Made by a program: the position numbers and the translations under genes. A model generated the notes under the pieces. That model was not told the origin of the DNA, searched no databases, and saw only the letters and a list, made by a program, of their open reading frames with translations. A stretch of 57,395 nucleotides of DNA, taken from the NCBI GenBank assembly GCA_012514235.1, contig JAAZAR010000152.1:1-57395 (forward strand), written 5' to 3'. The stretch comes from Actinomycetota bacterium (lineage in GTDB: Bacteria > Actinomycetota > Thermoleophilia > UBA2241). Shown in pieces: positions 33,247-40,961 of the stretch. Position 1 is the stretch's first letter, and each line of letters opens with the position of its first letter.

Positions 33247-34662
33247 TCACACCCGTGTCGTCTGATCCCGCAGCGCTTCGTCGAGCAGCCGCTCGAGCTG
33301 GGCGTCCTGGTCCGCCGTGAGGGCGAACGGGCGCCCTGCGGCGAGGAGCTCGTCGAGCCGCGCACGGATACGCTCGCCGAGCGTCGTGGCTCCCTCGGCG
33401 ACCCAGCGGTCGTGCACGGTGTGATCGAGCAGCCCCGGCGTCCAGAACTCCCGGTGGTGCCGGCGAGTGTACTTCGTCCCGAGGAAGTTGCCGCCCGGCC
33501 CGGCATTCCTGATCTCGTCGAGCGCGAGATTGTAGTCGTCCACGGGCACCTCGCGCATGAACTGGCGGGCGTATCCGACGAGCTCGTCTCCGAAGACGAT
33601 GGACTCGTAGCTGCTCTGGAGTCCCGACTCCAGGTAGCCGACGTCGTGCAGCAGCGTCGCACGCGAGAGCGAGCCGTAGGCCATGCTGAGCGCCTCCTCC
33701 GCGGCCCACTGTTCGTCGAGCGTTTTGGAGTCCGACATGCCGGCGTACGAGAAGCTCGGCAGCCCGTAGTACCGGGCGATGTCGGTACCGACCTGCTGCG
33801 CGAGCAGGGCGTCGGGCGAGACGTACGGGTCCGTCATCGTCCGCATGTCCATCGCGCCGCAGCCGACACCGTAGACGAACGGCGCCCCCTTGCGGACGTG
33901 CTGGTGCAGCACCAGCCCGCTCAGCGTCTCGGCATTGCCGACGAGCGTCGCGGCCGTGATGCTCCGCGGCCCTGTGGCGCCCATGTTCGGAGCCGGCGCG
34001 TAGACCAGCGGGATGAGCAGCTCCGCGCAACCGATGACCTTGGTCAACGCGTCCGGATCGTGCATGAGCGGCGGCGACGGCATGGCGTAGATGGCGAAGC
34101 TCTCCGTCTCACCGCAGACCGCCGCCATCTCCTGCATGCGAGCGAGTACGGAGCCGTCTCTCGGGGCGACGAGCAGCGGCTTGCGCGTGCCCCGCAGCAT
34201 GGCGACGACCTGGACGAGGTCGTCGATCTCGCGCGGAGCATCCTCCGGCAGCCCCATCGACATGATGAAGTCGATGTTGGGGAGCACCTCGCACAGGGCG
34301 GCCATGCCCTCCACGTCGGCCTGCCGCGCTCTCCGGCGCTCGCCGCTCTCCGGGTCCCGGACGTACAGCACGTCCGACCCCGTCCCGTAGTAGACCTCTC
34401 CGTCCCTGAGGACCAGCGGCTCCGTGTCGCCGCCACGCGGCTTGAGCAGCCACTCGCGTGGCGCACTCGCCAGCGCCTCTTCCACCAGACGGCCCGGAAT
34501 GCGGACGCGGCGGCCTTCCACGGCGGCGCCGGCGGCGCGGAAGAGCTCCAGCGCCGGTTCGAACCTCACGTCCACGCCGGTGTCGGCGAGGAGTTCCAGC
34601 GTGGCCTCATGCAGACGCCGGCACTCGGACTCGCTCCAGACGCTGAGTCTCGCCTCCCCCAT
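33247..34662 (-). CDS. MttB-superfamily corrinoid methyltransferase, non-pyrrolysine type
   Basis: This 471-residue protein belongs to the trimethylamine methyltransferase (MttB) superfamily, TIM-barrel enzymes that move a methyl group from a quaternary or tertiary amine to a corrinoid protein. Recognisable blocks are HEATLELLADTGVDVRFEPALELFRAAGA near the start, SDVLYVRDPESGERR, PLLVAPRDGSVLARMQEMA, and MDMRTMTDPYVSPDALLAQQVGTDIARYYGLP. There is no internal amber codon, so it is not pyrrolysine-dependent; known non-Pyl members such as MtgB use glycine betaine. I chose ATG 34662 (MGEARLSVWS), since the extension to 34737 crosses the promoter. A corrinoid protein is encoded at 36072-36722. Confidence 0.88.
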   Translation of the reverse strand: MGEARLSVWSESECRRLHEATLELLADTGVDVRFEPALELFRAAGAAVEGRRVRIPGRLVEEALASAPREWLLKPRGGDTEPLVLRDGEVYYGTGSDVLYVRDPESGERRRARQADVEGMAALCEVLPNIDFIMSMGLPEDAPREIDDLVQVVAMLRGTRKPLLVAPRDGSVLARMQEMAAVCGETESFAIYAMPSPPLMHDPDALTKVIGCAELLIPLVYAPAPNMGATGPRSITAATLVGNAETLSGLVLHQHVRKGAPFVYGVGCGAMDMRTMTDPYVSPDALLAQQVGTDIARYYGLPSFSYAGMSDSKTLDEQWAAEEALSMAYGSLSRATLLHDVGYLESGLQSSYESIVFGDELVGYARQFMREVPVDDYNLALDEIRNAGPGGNFLGTKYTRRHHREFWTPGLLDHTVHDRWVAEGATTLGERIRARLDELLAAGRPFALTADQDAQLERLLDEALRDQTTRV

Positions 34663-34730
34663 GCAGTCCCTCCACACACGGTGCGGGCTGGAGATACTCC
34701 GCTCCGCACGGTTGCCCTGACTGAGGGGCC

Positions 34731-34760
34731 AATACATTCACGCTCGAAATGGAATGTCAA
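34731..34760 (-). promoter_or_regulatory. Promoter of the MttB gene with embedded 24-bp dyad
   Basis: On the minus strand a consensus -35 TTGACA (34760-34755) is followed after 18 nt by TGTATT (34736-34731), about 70 nt before the start codon. Overlapping the spacer and -35 is a dyad with arms ACATTC (34734-34739) and GAATGT (34752-34757) and a central TCGA. A protein bound there would block the promoter. Confidence 0.65.
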
Positions 34761-34806
34761 GCAGGTAGGACGCGAGGGTACTATTCACAAGTCGGCGTCC
34801 ACTGTG

Positions 34807-34822
34807 TACCATGCGCCAAGTA
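34807..34822. promoter_or_regulatory. Shared element TACCATGCGCCAAGTA, copy 1
   Basis: This 16-bp element lies about 47 bp upstream of the -35 of the MttB promoter and in the leader of the divergent fused regulator. The regulator's possible -10 is TACTAT at 34779-34784. A nearly identical copy lacking one A occurs at 36841-36855 upstream of the corrinoid gene. It has partial dyad symmetry (TAC-N3-GCGC-N3-GTA). Confidence 0.55.
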
Positions 34823-34840
34823 AGCAGGCGAAGGAGCGTC

Positions 34841-35938
34841 GTGAGGGGCAGGATCGGCGGACAGACGGGCGGATCGGGCGGCCGCTCCGCCAGTGTGGAG
34901 GTGTTCGGACCGATCGGCGACGAGTCGGCCTGTCTGCACTGGCTCTGGACCACCCTCTACGCGCCGGACGGCGTCAGCACCGTGTGCCGGCACTGCAGGG
35001 TGATGCGCCGCTTCCATCGCGTGTCGAAACGCAGGGCCTACGCCTGCGATCACTGCGGGACGCAGGTCTACCCGACCGCCGGGACGTTCATGCAGGGATC
35101 GAGCCTCGGCATCGTCACCTGGTTCGCCGCATGGCAGCACCTGGAGAGCGACCCGAACGTGGCGCCACGGAGGCTGGCCGACGAGCTCGGCGTGAGCTAC
35201 AAGACAGCCCTCCGCATCAAGCGCACGCTGGAGGAGGCGACGGCGCCCGGCAGCGCAGACGCCGACCTGCTCGAGCGTCTCCGGCGCGACGCCGGCGAGC
35301 CCGGGGCGACCGGCGGCGTCCCCGCTCGCGAGCGCTCGTCGCGAGCGAGGGAGAACATCCGCGCCGCCGCCTGCCGGGCCTTCGCGGCGCGCGGCCCGTC
35401 CGCGACGCGGATCGCCGACATCGCGCGCGAAGCGGGCGTCTCGAGCGCCATCATCCACTACTACTACAAGTCCAAGGACGAGGTGCTGCTCGCGGCGCTG
35501 CAGTGGGCCAACGAACACACGAGCAGCGCGCTCCACGAACTGCGGCAAGAGACCTCCGACACGGTCGAGCTGCTGCGCCGGACCATCGACCTCGCGATCC
35601 CGTCGGAGGGGGTCCTGCGTGACGAGTACGTGCTCTGGATCGAGACGTGGGCGCGGGTGCGGCTCCATCCCAGGCTGCTGGCGGAGTGCGCCGCGATGTC
35701 CGAGGGCTGGGTGGCGTTCTTCCAGCAGCTCGTGGAGGAGGGTCAGGCGGCGGGGGTGTTCCACCCGGTGGCGCCGCCCGCCGAGATCGCACAGCGCATG
35801 GTGGCGCTCTCGGACGGGTTGAGCTTCCGCTCCGCGATCGGATACACCGGCATGCAGGTGCAGCGGGTGCGCGAGCTGCTGGTCAGCTTCGCCGCCGAGC
35901 AGCTCGGCGTGCCGGCGGAGTCGCTCGCAGCACGCTGA
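34841..35938 (+). CDS. TetR regulator fused to an IS1595-transposase-type zinc ribbon and HTH
   Basis: This 365-residue protein joins two DNA-binding modules. Residues about 22-134 match the N-terminal part of IS1595 transposases: the opening ESACLHWLWTTLYAPDG, zinc ribbon C49/C52...C69/C72, then TAGTFMQGSSLGIVTWFAAW and the HTH LADELGVSYKTALRIKRTLEE. The catalytic ISXO2 DDE domain is missing. After a linker, residues about 168-216 are a TetR HTH (ATRIADIAREAGVSSAIIHYYYKSKDEVL), and about 220-365 form an all-helical ligand domain. The GTG at 34841 has AAGGAG 4 nt upstream; ATG 34811 is an in-frame alternative. It sits between the MttB gene (divergent) and the corrinoid gene (convergent), so it likely controls them. 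Confidence 0.9.
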   Translation: MRGRIGGQTGGSGGRSASVEVFGPIGDESACLHWLWTTLYAPDGVSTVCRHCRVMRRFHRVSKRRAYACDHCGTQVYPTAGTFMQGSSLGIVTWFAAWQHLESDPNVAPRRLADELGVSYKTALRIKRTLEEATAPGSADADLLERLRRDAGEPGATGGVPARERSSRARENIRAAACRAFAARGPSATRIADIAREAGVSSAIIHYYYKSKDEVLLAALQWANEHTSSALHELRQETSDTVELLRRTIDLAIPSEGVLRDEYVLWIETWARVRLHPRLLAECAAMSEGWVAFFQQLVEEGQAAGVFHPVAPPAEIAQRMVALSDGLSFRSAIGYTGMQVQRVRELLVSFAAEQLGVPAESLAAR

Positions 35939-36006
35939 CGGCCGGCGAGCCAAGGCCGGCACGGCGGAGTCGTCGGCGCGTCGGCGACGCACGGATCTTC
36001 AAACGG

Positions 36007-36043
36007 CGAGGGGCGGCGGCGCCACTGGCGCCGCCGCCCCTCG
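36007..36043. terminator. Strong bidirectional terminator hairpin
   Basis: CGAGGGGCGGCGGCGCC (36007-36023) pairs perfectly with 36027-36043 over 17 bp, leaving an ACT loop. It lies between the convergent fused regulator (ends 35938) and corrinoid gene (ends 36072). Confidence 0.75.
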
Positions 36044-36071
36044 CGGTCTCATTCCTGAGACTGAGCTGCGC

Positions 36072-36722
36072 TCAGGCGACGCCCAGGATGCTCTTGGCGG
36101 TCGCCACGGCCTCGATGGCGTCCTCGGCGTAGCCGTCGGCGCCGATCTCGTCGGCCCAGGCGCGCGTGGTGGGGGCGCCGCCGATCATGACCTTGACACC
36201 GTCGCGCAGACCGGCGGCCTTTAGGGCCTCGATTGTCTTCTGCTGGTTCGGCATCGTCGTGGTGAGCAGAGCCGAGAGGAGCAGCAGGTCGCAGTCGGTC
36301 TCCTTGACCTTCTCGACGAAAGTCTCGACCGGGACGTCGCAGCCGACGTCGGTGACCTCGAAGCCGGCAGCCGAGAGCATCGAGCAGACGATCGTCTTGC
36401 CGATCTCGTGGATGTCGCCGGCGACGGTGCCCGCCACGGCCTTGCCGAGCGTCTTGCGGCCTTCCTTGGAGGCGTCGAGCGCCGGCTGGAGCACGGCGAC
36501 GGCTGCCTTCATGGCCTCGGCGCCCTGGACCAGCTCGGGGAGGAAGAACTCGCCCTTGCCGAACAGGTCACCGACCTCCTCGATGCCCTTCACGAAGCCC
36601 TTGTCGAGGATCTCGCCCGGGGCGATACCCGCGTCGAGACCTTCCTTGGCCAGCCGCTCTGCGTCCTCGACCTCACCGTCGATGACGCTCTGCTTCATCT
36701 GCTCGAAAAGCTCGTCAGACAT
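36072..36722 (-). CDS. Methyltransferase cognate corrinoid protein (MtbC/MttC/MtgC type)
   Basis: This 216-residue protein carries a cobalamin cofactor that accepts a methyl group from an MttB- or MtaB-type enzyme. Residues about 1-88 form the helical cap domain (FEQMKQSVIDGEVEDAERLAKEGLDAGIAPGEILDKGFVKGIEEVG). Residues 90-216 are the Rossmann B12 domain with D103-x-H105-x-x-G108 (GDIHEIGKTI), S150 (LLLLSALLTTTMPNQ) and IGGAPTT (180-186). The start at 36722 has GGGAGG 6 nt upstream; the longer frame adds 14 unlikely residues. The MttB gene 1.4 kb away is the obvious partner. No corrinoid-activating RamA-type protein or THF methyltransferase is in the window. Confidence 0.93.
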   Translation of the reverse strand: MSDELFEQMKQSVIDGEVEDAERLAKEGLDAGIAPGEILDKGFVKGIEEVGDLFGKGEFFLPELVQGAEAMKAAVAVLQPALDASKEGRKTLGKAVAGTVAGDIHEIGKTIVCSMLSAAGFEVTDVGCDVPVETFVEKVKETDCDLLLLSALLTTTMPNQQKTIEALKAAGLRDGVKVMIGGAPTTRAWADEIGADGYAEDAIEAVATAKSILGVA

Positions 36723-36793
36723 TGGTCCTCCCTTGCACGATGCTGTCCGCCTGTGCGTCCGCAAGAACGCGTGGGGTCCACCCCAGGGCGCTT

Positions 36794-36822
36794 ACGATAT
36801 GCGCGACGGCAGGACCCGTCAA
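36794..36822 (-). promoter_or_regulatory. Promoter of the corrinoid gene
   Basis: On the minus strand TTGACG (36822-36817) and TATCGT (36799-36794) are spaced by exactly 17 nt, about 72 nt before the start codon. Confidence 0.6.
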
Positions 36823-36835
36823 CCAAGTAAGTTGA
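36819..36835. promoter_or_regulatory. 17-bp inverted repeat overlapping the corrinoid -35 box
   Basis: TCAAC (36819-36823) and GTTGA (36831-36835) flank CAAGTAA. The site overlaps the -35 box and contains CCAAGTA, also found in the TACC..CCAAGTA elements. It suits a repressor site. Confidence 0.55.
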
Positions 36836-36840
36836 AGACG

Positions 36841-36855
36841 TACCTGCGCCAAGTA
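36841..36855. promoter_or_regulatory. Shared element TACCTGCGCCAAGTA, copy 2
   Basis: It differs from the copy at 34807-34822 only by one missing A. It is centred about 28 bp upstream of the corrinoid gene's -35 box. Two near-identical copies at the promoters of functional partners point to one regulator. Confidence 0.55.
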
Positions 36856-36907
36856 TCAGGACTGGAGGAGGGGGAGCAAGGAAGCGGACCGTGACTGTCC
36901 GGAAAGC

Positions 36908-38056
36908 TCAGGAACGATCCCTCATGCGGCGGCGCAAGAAGCGGTCAAAGGCCTCCATGCCCTCCTCGAGCCCGAGCCTGCCGAGGCCGACGCGGAAGTG
37001 GTCGTCGGGCACCGCGTCGGTGATCTCGGACTCGTAGACGGAGGCGGGCAGCACCAGCACGCCCTCCTCAAGCACCAGACGCCGGCACAGCTCTTCCACG
37101 TCCCCGCCCTTGTAGCGGGGGAAGCAGACGCAGCCGCCGTCGGGCGGACGCCAGTCGAAGAGGTCCGCCCAGCGGGCGAAGAAGTCGTCGAACACCGGAC
37201 GGTTGGCGGCCACGATGCCGCGGTTCCGCTCCCAGATCGCCTCACGATGTCGCAGTGCCACCGCGGCGAGATACTCCGCCGGCCCCGCGTTGCAGATCGT
37301 CGTGTAGTGCTTGCGCTTCTCCAGACGCTCGAGCAGTACACGGTCGCGGCACGCGATCCAGCCCACGCGCAGGCCAGGCAGCCCGTAAGACTTGGAGGCT
37401 ACGTTGAGGGAGACGGCGGTCTCGGAGAGGTCGGCTGCCTGCGGGAGCGTCCGCGCGGGATCCAACTCGATGCCGCGATACACCTCGTCGCAGAACAGGC
37501 GGACGCCGCGCTCGTCGCAGAGCGCGACGAGCTCCCGGAAAGTCGCCTCGTCGGGCACGTAGCCGGTCGGGTTGTGCGGGTAGTTGACGGCGACCAGCCT
37601 GGTGGTCGGCCGCAGCAGGCGACGGAGCTCGTCGAGGTCCAGCGCCCAGCCGTCTTCGCGGCGTGGGACGAGCGCGCTCACGTCGGCTCCGGTGGCCACG
37701 GTCACGGTCTCCATCGCCTGGTAGCACGGGACAGTGACGACGGCGTGGTCGCCGGGGCCGACCAGCTCCTGCATCGCCCAGAAGAGGCCCTCCTCGGCGC
37801 CGGCCAAAGCCAGCACGTGGTCGGCGTCGACGCGTTCGTAGGTCCCGGCCACGGCCTCGCGCAGCTCCGGCGAGCCCCACGTCTCGATGTAGGAGAGGGG
37901 GAGCTTGAGAAGGCCCTCGCGATCGGCGTCCGTGCCGAGGGCCAAGAGCTCCTCGACCGTCATGCTCTGTGCGTCGGACGCCGTGAGATGGTGTCGCGCC
38001 TTGAACTCCCACTCGCCCATGTACTCCTCGAGGCGGAACGTGCGCAGCGGCTTCAT
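36908..38056 (-). CDS. Fold-type I PLP-dependent aminotransferase, class I/II
   Basis: This 382-residue enzyme shows the class I/II aminotransferase marks: GAEEGLFWAMQEL (87-99), NYPHNPTGYVPDEATF (158-173) with the substrate-contact Asn, FCDEVYRGIE (188-197), Schiff-base lysine K222 in NVASKSYGLPGLRVGW, and R230. The opening RLEEYMGEWEFKARHHLTASDAQSMTVEELLAL is shared by a subgroup of uncharacterised aminotransferases. The amino donor is unknown. AAGGAGG lies 7 nt before the ATG. The start overlaps the stop of the YheO-like regulator as ATGA, so the regulator is likely dedicated to this enzyme. Confidence 0.9.
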   Translation of the reverse strand: MKPLRTFRLEEYMGEWEFKARHHLTASDAQSMTVEELLALGTDADREGLLKLPLSYIETWGSPELREAVAGTYERVDADHVLALAGAEEGLFWAMQELVGPGDHAVVTVPCYQAMETVTVATGADVSALVPRREDGWALDLDELRRLLRPTTRLVAVNYPHNPTGYVPDEATFRELVALCDERGVRLFCDEVYRGIELDPARTLPQAADLSETAVSLNVASKSYGLPGLRVGWIACRDRVLLERLEKRKHYTTICNAGPAEYLAAVALRHREAIWERNRGIVAANRPVFDDFFARWADLFDWRPPDGGCVCFPRYKGGDVEELCRRLVLEEGVLVLPASVYESEITDAVPDDHFRVGLGRLGLEEGMEAFDRFLRRRMRDRS

Positions 38057-38718
38057 GAACGGGCCTCCTTGAGCAAGGCGTAGACGGTGGTGCGGGAGAC
38101 GCCCAGGGCCCTGCCGGCGTGGGCGACTGCATTGCGGGTCGCGAACAGGCCGTGCTCATCGAGCGCGCGGACCAGCTCCAGCCGCTGTGCCCTGGACAGT
38201 CGGTCCCGGCGCAGATGACGGCGGCGGCACTCCTCATCCACGACGAGCGAGATCTGTTCGCGCCAGTCCTTGTCGAACAGCACGGCCGGCCGCTCCTCGA
38301 CGGGCGTAGCGAAGCGCCCCAGCAGGTCGATCACGGCGTCGAAGGGCGAGCGGTCGAGATTGATGCACAGCAAGCCTCGCGATGCTCCCTTGGCGTTGCG
38401 CAAGACGACGCTGACGGAGGTGACCCGGCGTCCGTCCGCCAACACCTTCGGGTACGGCCCGATCACCCCGTCTGTGTCCGAGTGCGGCGGCAGCTCCTCG
38501 GTACGTGAAGGGTCGCCGACCTTGCACTCAGAGATCGGGTTCCAGATGCCGACGATGCGGTCACGGCGGAAGTCGTGCACAACCACCTCCGCGAACGGGC
38601 GCAGCAATGCGGCGATCGCCTCGCACGTAGCGAGGTGGGGGGCCAACCACTTCGGGGCAGGCGACTTGACGGCCACACATCTGGACGATACGTCCGATAC
38701 GGACTTTTCGTCAAGCAA
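38053..38718 (-). CDS. YheO/DauR-like transcriptional regulator (PAS-like plus HTH)
   Basis: This 221-residue protein has an N-terminal YheO PAS-like sensor (about 25-135): ATCEAIAALLRPFAEVVVHDFRRDRIVGIWNP, then DTDGVIGPYPKVLADGRRVTSVSVVLRNAKGASRGLLCINLD. A C-terminal HTH (about 175-221) reads LFATRNAVAHAGRALGVSRTTVYALLKEA. DauR, a family member, controls D-arginine catabolism in Pseudomonas, and others regulate amino acid use. The 4-nt overlap with the aminotransferase suggests a regulator of amino acid catabolism. An AT-richer segment at 38680-38700 within the 5' part contains several TCCGATAC/GTCCGATA-like repeats. The start (38718) could also be slightly downstream. Confidence 0.85.
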   Translation of the reverse strand: MLDEKSVSDVSSRCVAVKSPAPKWLAPHLATCEAIAALLRPFAEVVVHDFRRDRIVGIWNPISECKVGDPSRTEELPPHSDTDGVIGPYPKVLADGRRVTSVSVVLRNAKGASRGLLCINLDRSPFDAVIDLLGRFATPVEERPAVLFDKDWREQISLVVDEECRRRHLRRDRLSRAQRLELVRALDEHGLFATRNAVAHAGRALGVSRTTVYALLKEARS

Positions 38719-38730
38719 CCGGATCCTCCG

Positions 38731-39654
38731 CTACCTGCCGATCTCCGCGCCGTGATGTCCGCCCTCTGCCAGAGCCTCGGCGACGAGCCGCGGGGTCTCG
38801 TCCGGCCGGCGCGCCACGGGGATGCCGGCGGCCTCAAGAGCCGCCGCCTTGGCGGTTGCCGTACCCGACGACCCGGAGATGATGGCTCCGGCGTGTCCCA
38901 TGCGCTTCCCCGGCGGAGCCGTGAACCCGGCGATGTAGGCGACCACCGGCTTGGTGAGATGCGTCGCGGCGTACTCGGCAGCACGCTCCTCGTCGTCACC
39001 GCCGATCTCGCCCACCAGGACGATCGCGGCCGTCATGGGATCGGCCTCGAACAGTTCCAGACACTCGAGGAACCCGATCCCATGGACGGGATCGCCGCCC
39101 ACACCGACGCAGGTGGACTGACCGAGGCCGACGCGGGTGAGGCCCATCGCGATCTCATACGTGAGCGTGCCGCTGCGCGACACGATGCCCACGTTGCCCG
39201 GCGAAAAGAGCGTGGCCGCCATGATGCCGACGTTGCACTCCCCGGGCGTCACGACCCCGGGGCAGTTCGGACCGACGAGGACGAACGGCCGCTCGGAGAC
39301 GGGGCCGTCGTCGAGCCCAAGTTCCGAGACGAGCTCGCTCATGTCGCGGACCGGGATACCTTCCGTGATCAGCACCGCGAGCCGCACGCCACCCTCGGCA
39401 GCCTGGAGCACGGCCGTCTTCGCGAAGCGGGCGGGAACGAAGATGACGCTGACGTCCGCGCCCGTCGCCGCCACAGCCTCGACGACGGTGTCGAACACCG
39501 GCAGGCCGCAGACCGTCTCACCACCCTTTCCGGGAGTGACGCCGGCCACGACCTTGGTGCCCGCGGCCAGCATCCGCTCGGTGTGGAAGCTCCCCTCCCG
39601 ACCGGTCATGCCCTGCACCACCACTCGACTCGATCCGTTCACGAGGATGCTCAT
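38731..39654 (-). CDS. sucD: Succinyl-CoA ligase, alpha subunit
   Basis: This 307-residue subunit binds CoA and carries the phospho-histidine. The N-terminal CoA-binding Rossmann domain has [33 protein letters not shown] (13-45). The active-site H254 lies in [31 protein letters not shown]. Also typical are [19 protein letters not shown] and [17 protein letters not shown] couples it to sucC. It could instead serve a related acyl-CoA synthetase such as malate-CoA ligase, whose sequences are close; residues that decide this were not checked. The YheO-like gene follows 12 nt after its stop. Confidence 0.93.
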   Translation of the reverse strand: MSILVNGSSRVVVQGMTGREGSFHTERMLAAGTKVVAGVTPGKGGETVCGLPVFDTVVEAVAATGADVSVIFVPARFAKTAVLQAAEGGVRLAVLITEGIPVRDMSELVSELGLDDGPVSERPFVLVGPNCPGVVTPGECNVGIMAATLFSPGNVGIVSRSGTLTYEIAMGLTRVGLGQSTCVGVGGDPVHGIGFLECLELFEADPMTAAIVLVGEIGGDDEERAAEYAATHLTKPVVAYIAGFTAPPGKRMGHAGAIISGSSGTATAKAAALEAAGIPVARRPDETPRLVAEALAEGGHHGAEIGR

Positions 39655-40811
39655 GCGGGATCTCCCTTCTTCCCCGCAGCTGCGGTCACGGCTGCATCCA
39701 CTGCCTCCCGCGCACTTTGCGTGACGGTGAGCCCGGCGCAGCCAGCCCGCTCCAGCATCGCCAGCCCGTCGGCGGCGTTGTTGCCGTCGAGACGGACGAC
39801 CAGCGGCAGGTCGACGCTCGTGTGTTCGCGCCAGGCCAGGATGCCGGCGGCTACCTCGTCGCAGCGCGTGATGCCGCCGAAGATGTTGACGAGAAGCGAC
39901 CTCACCCGCCGGTCGGACGCGATGATGTCGAGGGCGGCGGCGATCCTCTGGGCCCGAGCGCCGCCGCCCACGTCACAGAAGTCGGCCGCCGCGCCGCCCG
40001 CCGCGCCGATCATGTCGAGTGTGCTCATGACGAGCCCGGCGCCGTTGCCGAGGACGCCCACGGTGCCGTCAAGCGTGAGATACGTGACGCCGGCTTCCCG
40101 GGCGGCTCGCTCACGCTCGTCCTCGTCCGGTCGCCGAGCGGCCAGCTCGGGCTGGCGGTAGAGCGCATTGTCGTCCACGACCACCTTGGCGTCGAGCGCG
40201 ACGATCCGTACGGGAGCGTCCACCACCGCAAGAGGGTTCACCTCGACGAGCGAGAGGTCCCGCTCCCTGTACAGCGTCCAGAGGCGCTCGACCGTCCTGA
40301 CGAGAGCTGCCTCCAGCGTCGCGTCGCCGAGAGCGGCCGCAGCGGCGATGCTGTCGCAGTGCTCCCGGCACTCGGCCGACGCTGCACTCAGCGGCAGGCG
40401 AAGCAGCGCACCCGGGTCGTCGGCCGCCACCTGCTCGATGTCGACACCACCGCGCCTGGAGAAGATGAGGACCGGGGACTTCGCGTGCCGGTCGAGGGTG
40501 ATGGCGACGTACAGCTCCCGGAGTACCGTCGCGCCCTCCTCCACCAGCACGGCACGGACCGGCTTGTCCTTGATCGTCATCCGGAGGATGGGTGCGACGG
40601 CCTCGGGCAGCTCCTCGGGCCGTGACACCAGCCGCACGCCACCGGCCTTGCCGCGACCGCCGGTGAGCACCTGCGCCTTCACGGCTACCGGGTAGCCGAA
40701 CTCCTCAGTGGCTCGCACGGCCTCTGCCTCGGTGCGCGCCAGCCGCGATCGGAGCACATCGATCCCGGCCGCTGCGAACAACTCCTTGCCTTGATACTCG
40801 AAGAGGTCCAC
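39651..40811 (-). CDS. sucC: Succinyl-CoA ligase, beta subunit
   Basis: This 386-residue partner of SucD has an ATP-grasp domain: [39 protein letters not shown] and [33 protein letters not shown]. The C-terminal domain has [38 protein letters not shown] and [20 protein letters not shown]. Together with SucD it interconverts succinyl-CoA and succinate with ATP or GTP formation. The gene order sucC-sucD with a 4-nt overlap is standard. A weak GGGAG precedes the ATG. Confidence 0.94.
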   Translation of the reverse strand: MDLFEYQGKELFAAAGIDVLRSRLARTEAEAVRATEEFGYPVAVKAQVLTGGRGKAGGVRLVSRPEELPEAVAPILRMTIKDKPVRAVLVEEGATVLRELYVAITLDRHAKSPVLIFSRRGGVDIEQVAADDPGALLRLPLSAASAECREHCDSIAAAAALGDATLEAALVRTVERLWTLYRERDLSLVEVNPLAVVDAPVRIVALDAKVVVDDNALYRQPELAARRPDEDERERAAREAGVTYLTLDGTVGVLGNGAGLVMSTLDMIGAAGGAAADFCDVGGGARAQRIAAALDIIASDRRVRSLLVNIFGGITRCDEVAAGILAWREHTSVDLPLVVRLDGNNAADGLAMLERAGCAGLTVTQSAREAVDAAVTAAAGKKGDPA

Positions 40812-40961
40812 GCTGCTCCCTCGTTGCTTGCCGGCAGGCTGAACCTACCACGACCGGGCACGCCGGTCGCCCTGGGCCGGACAGCTCGCCTCCGCGGCCC
40901 ATCGGCGCCGGCCGACGTCCCTTAAGCGCCCCAGGCGACCGCCGGGTAAGCTCAGCACCAG

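Noticed and set aside
33247..34662. Pyrrolysine-containing MttB
   Set aside because: The frame is full length with no in-frame TAG, so Pyl is not needed.
34811..35330. Remnant of an IS1595 insertion sequence
   Set aside because: No DDE domain, no flanking inverted repeats or target duplication, and the frame reads straight into an intact TetR protein with its own start signals.
33412..35622. 736-residue plus-strand frame across the MttB gene and the fused regulator
   Set aside because: It crosses a promoter region and two real genes in the wrong frame, with low-complexity composition.
36723..36907. Cobalamin riboswitch before the corrinoid gene
   Set aside because: The leader after the predicted promoter is only about 65 nt and lacks a B12-box; too short for a cobalamin riboswitch.
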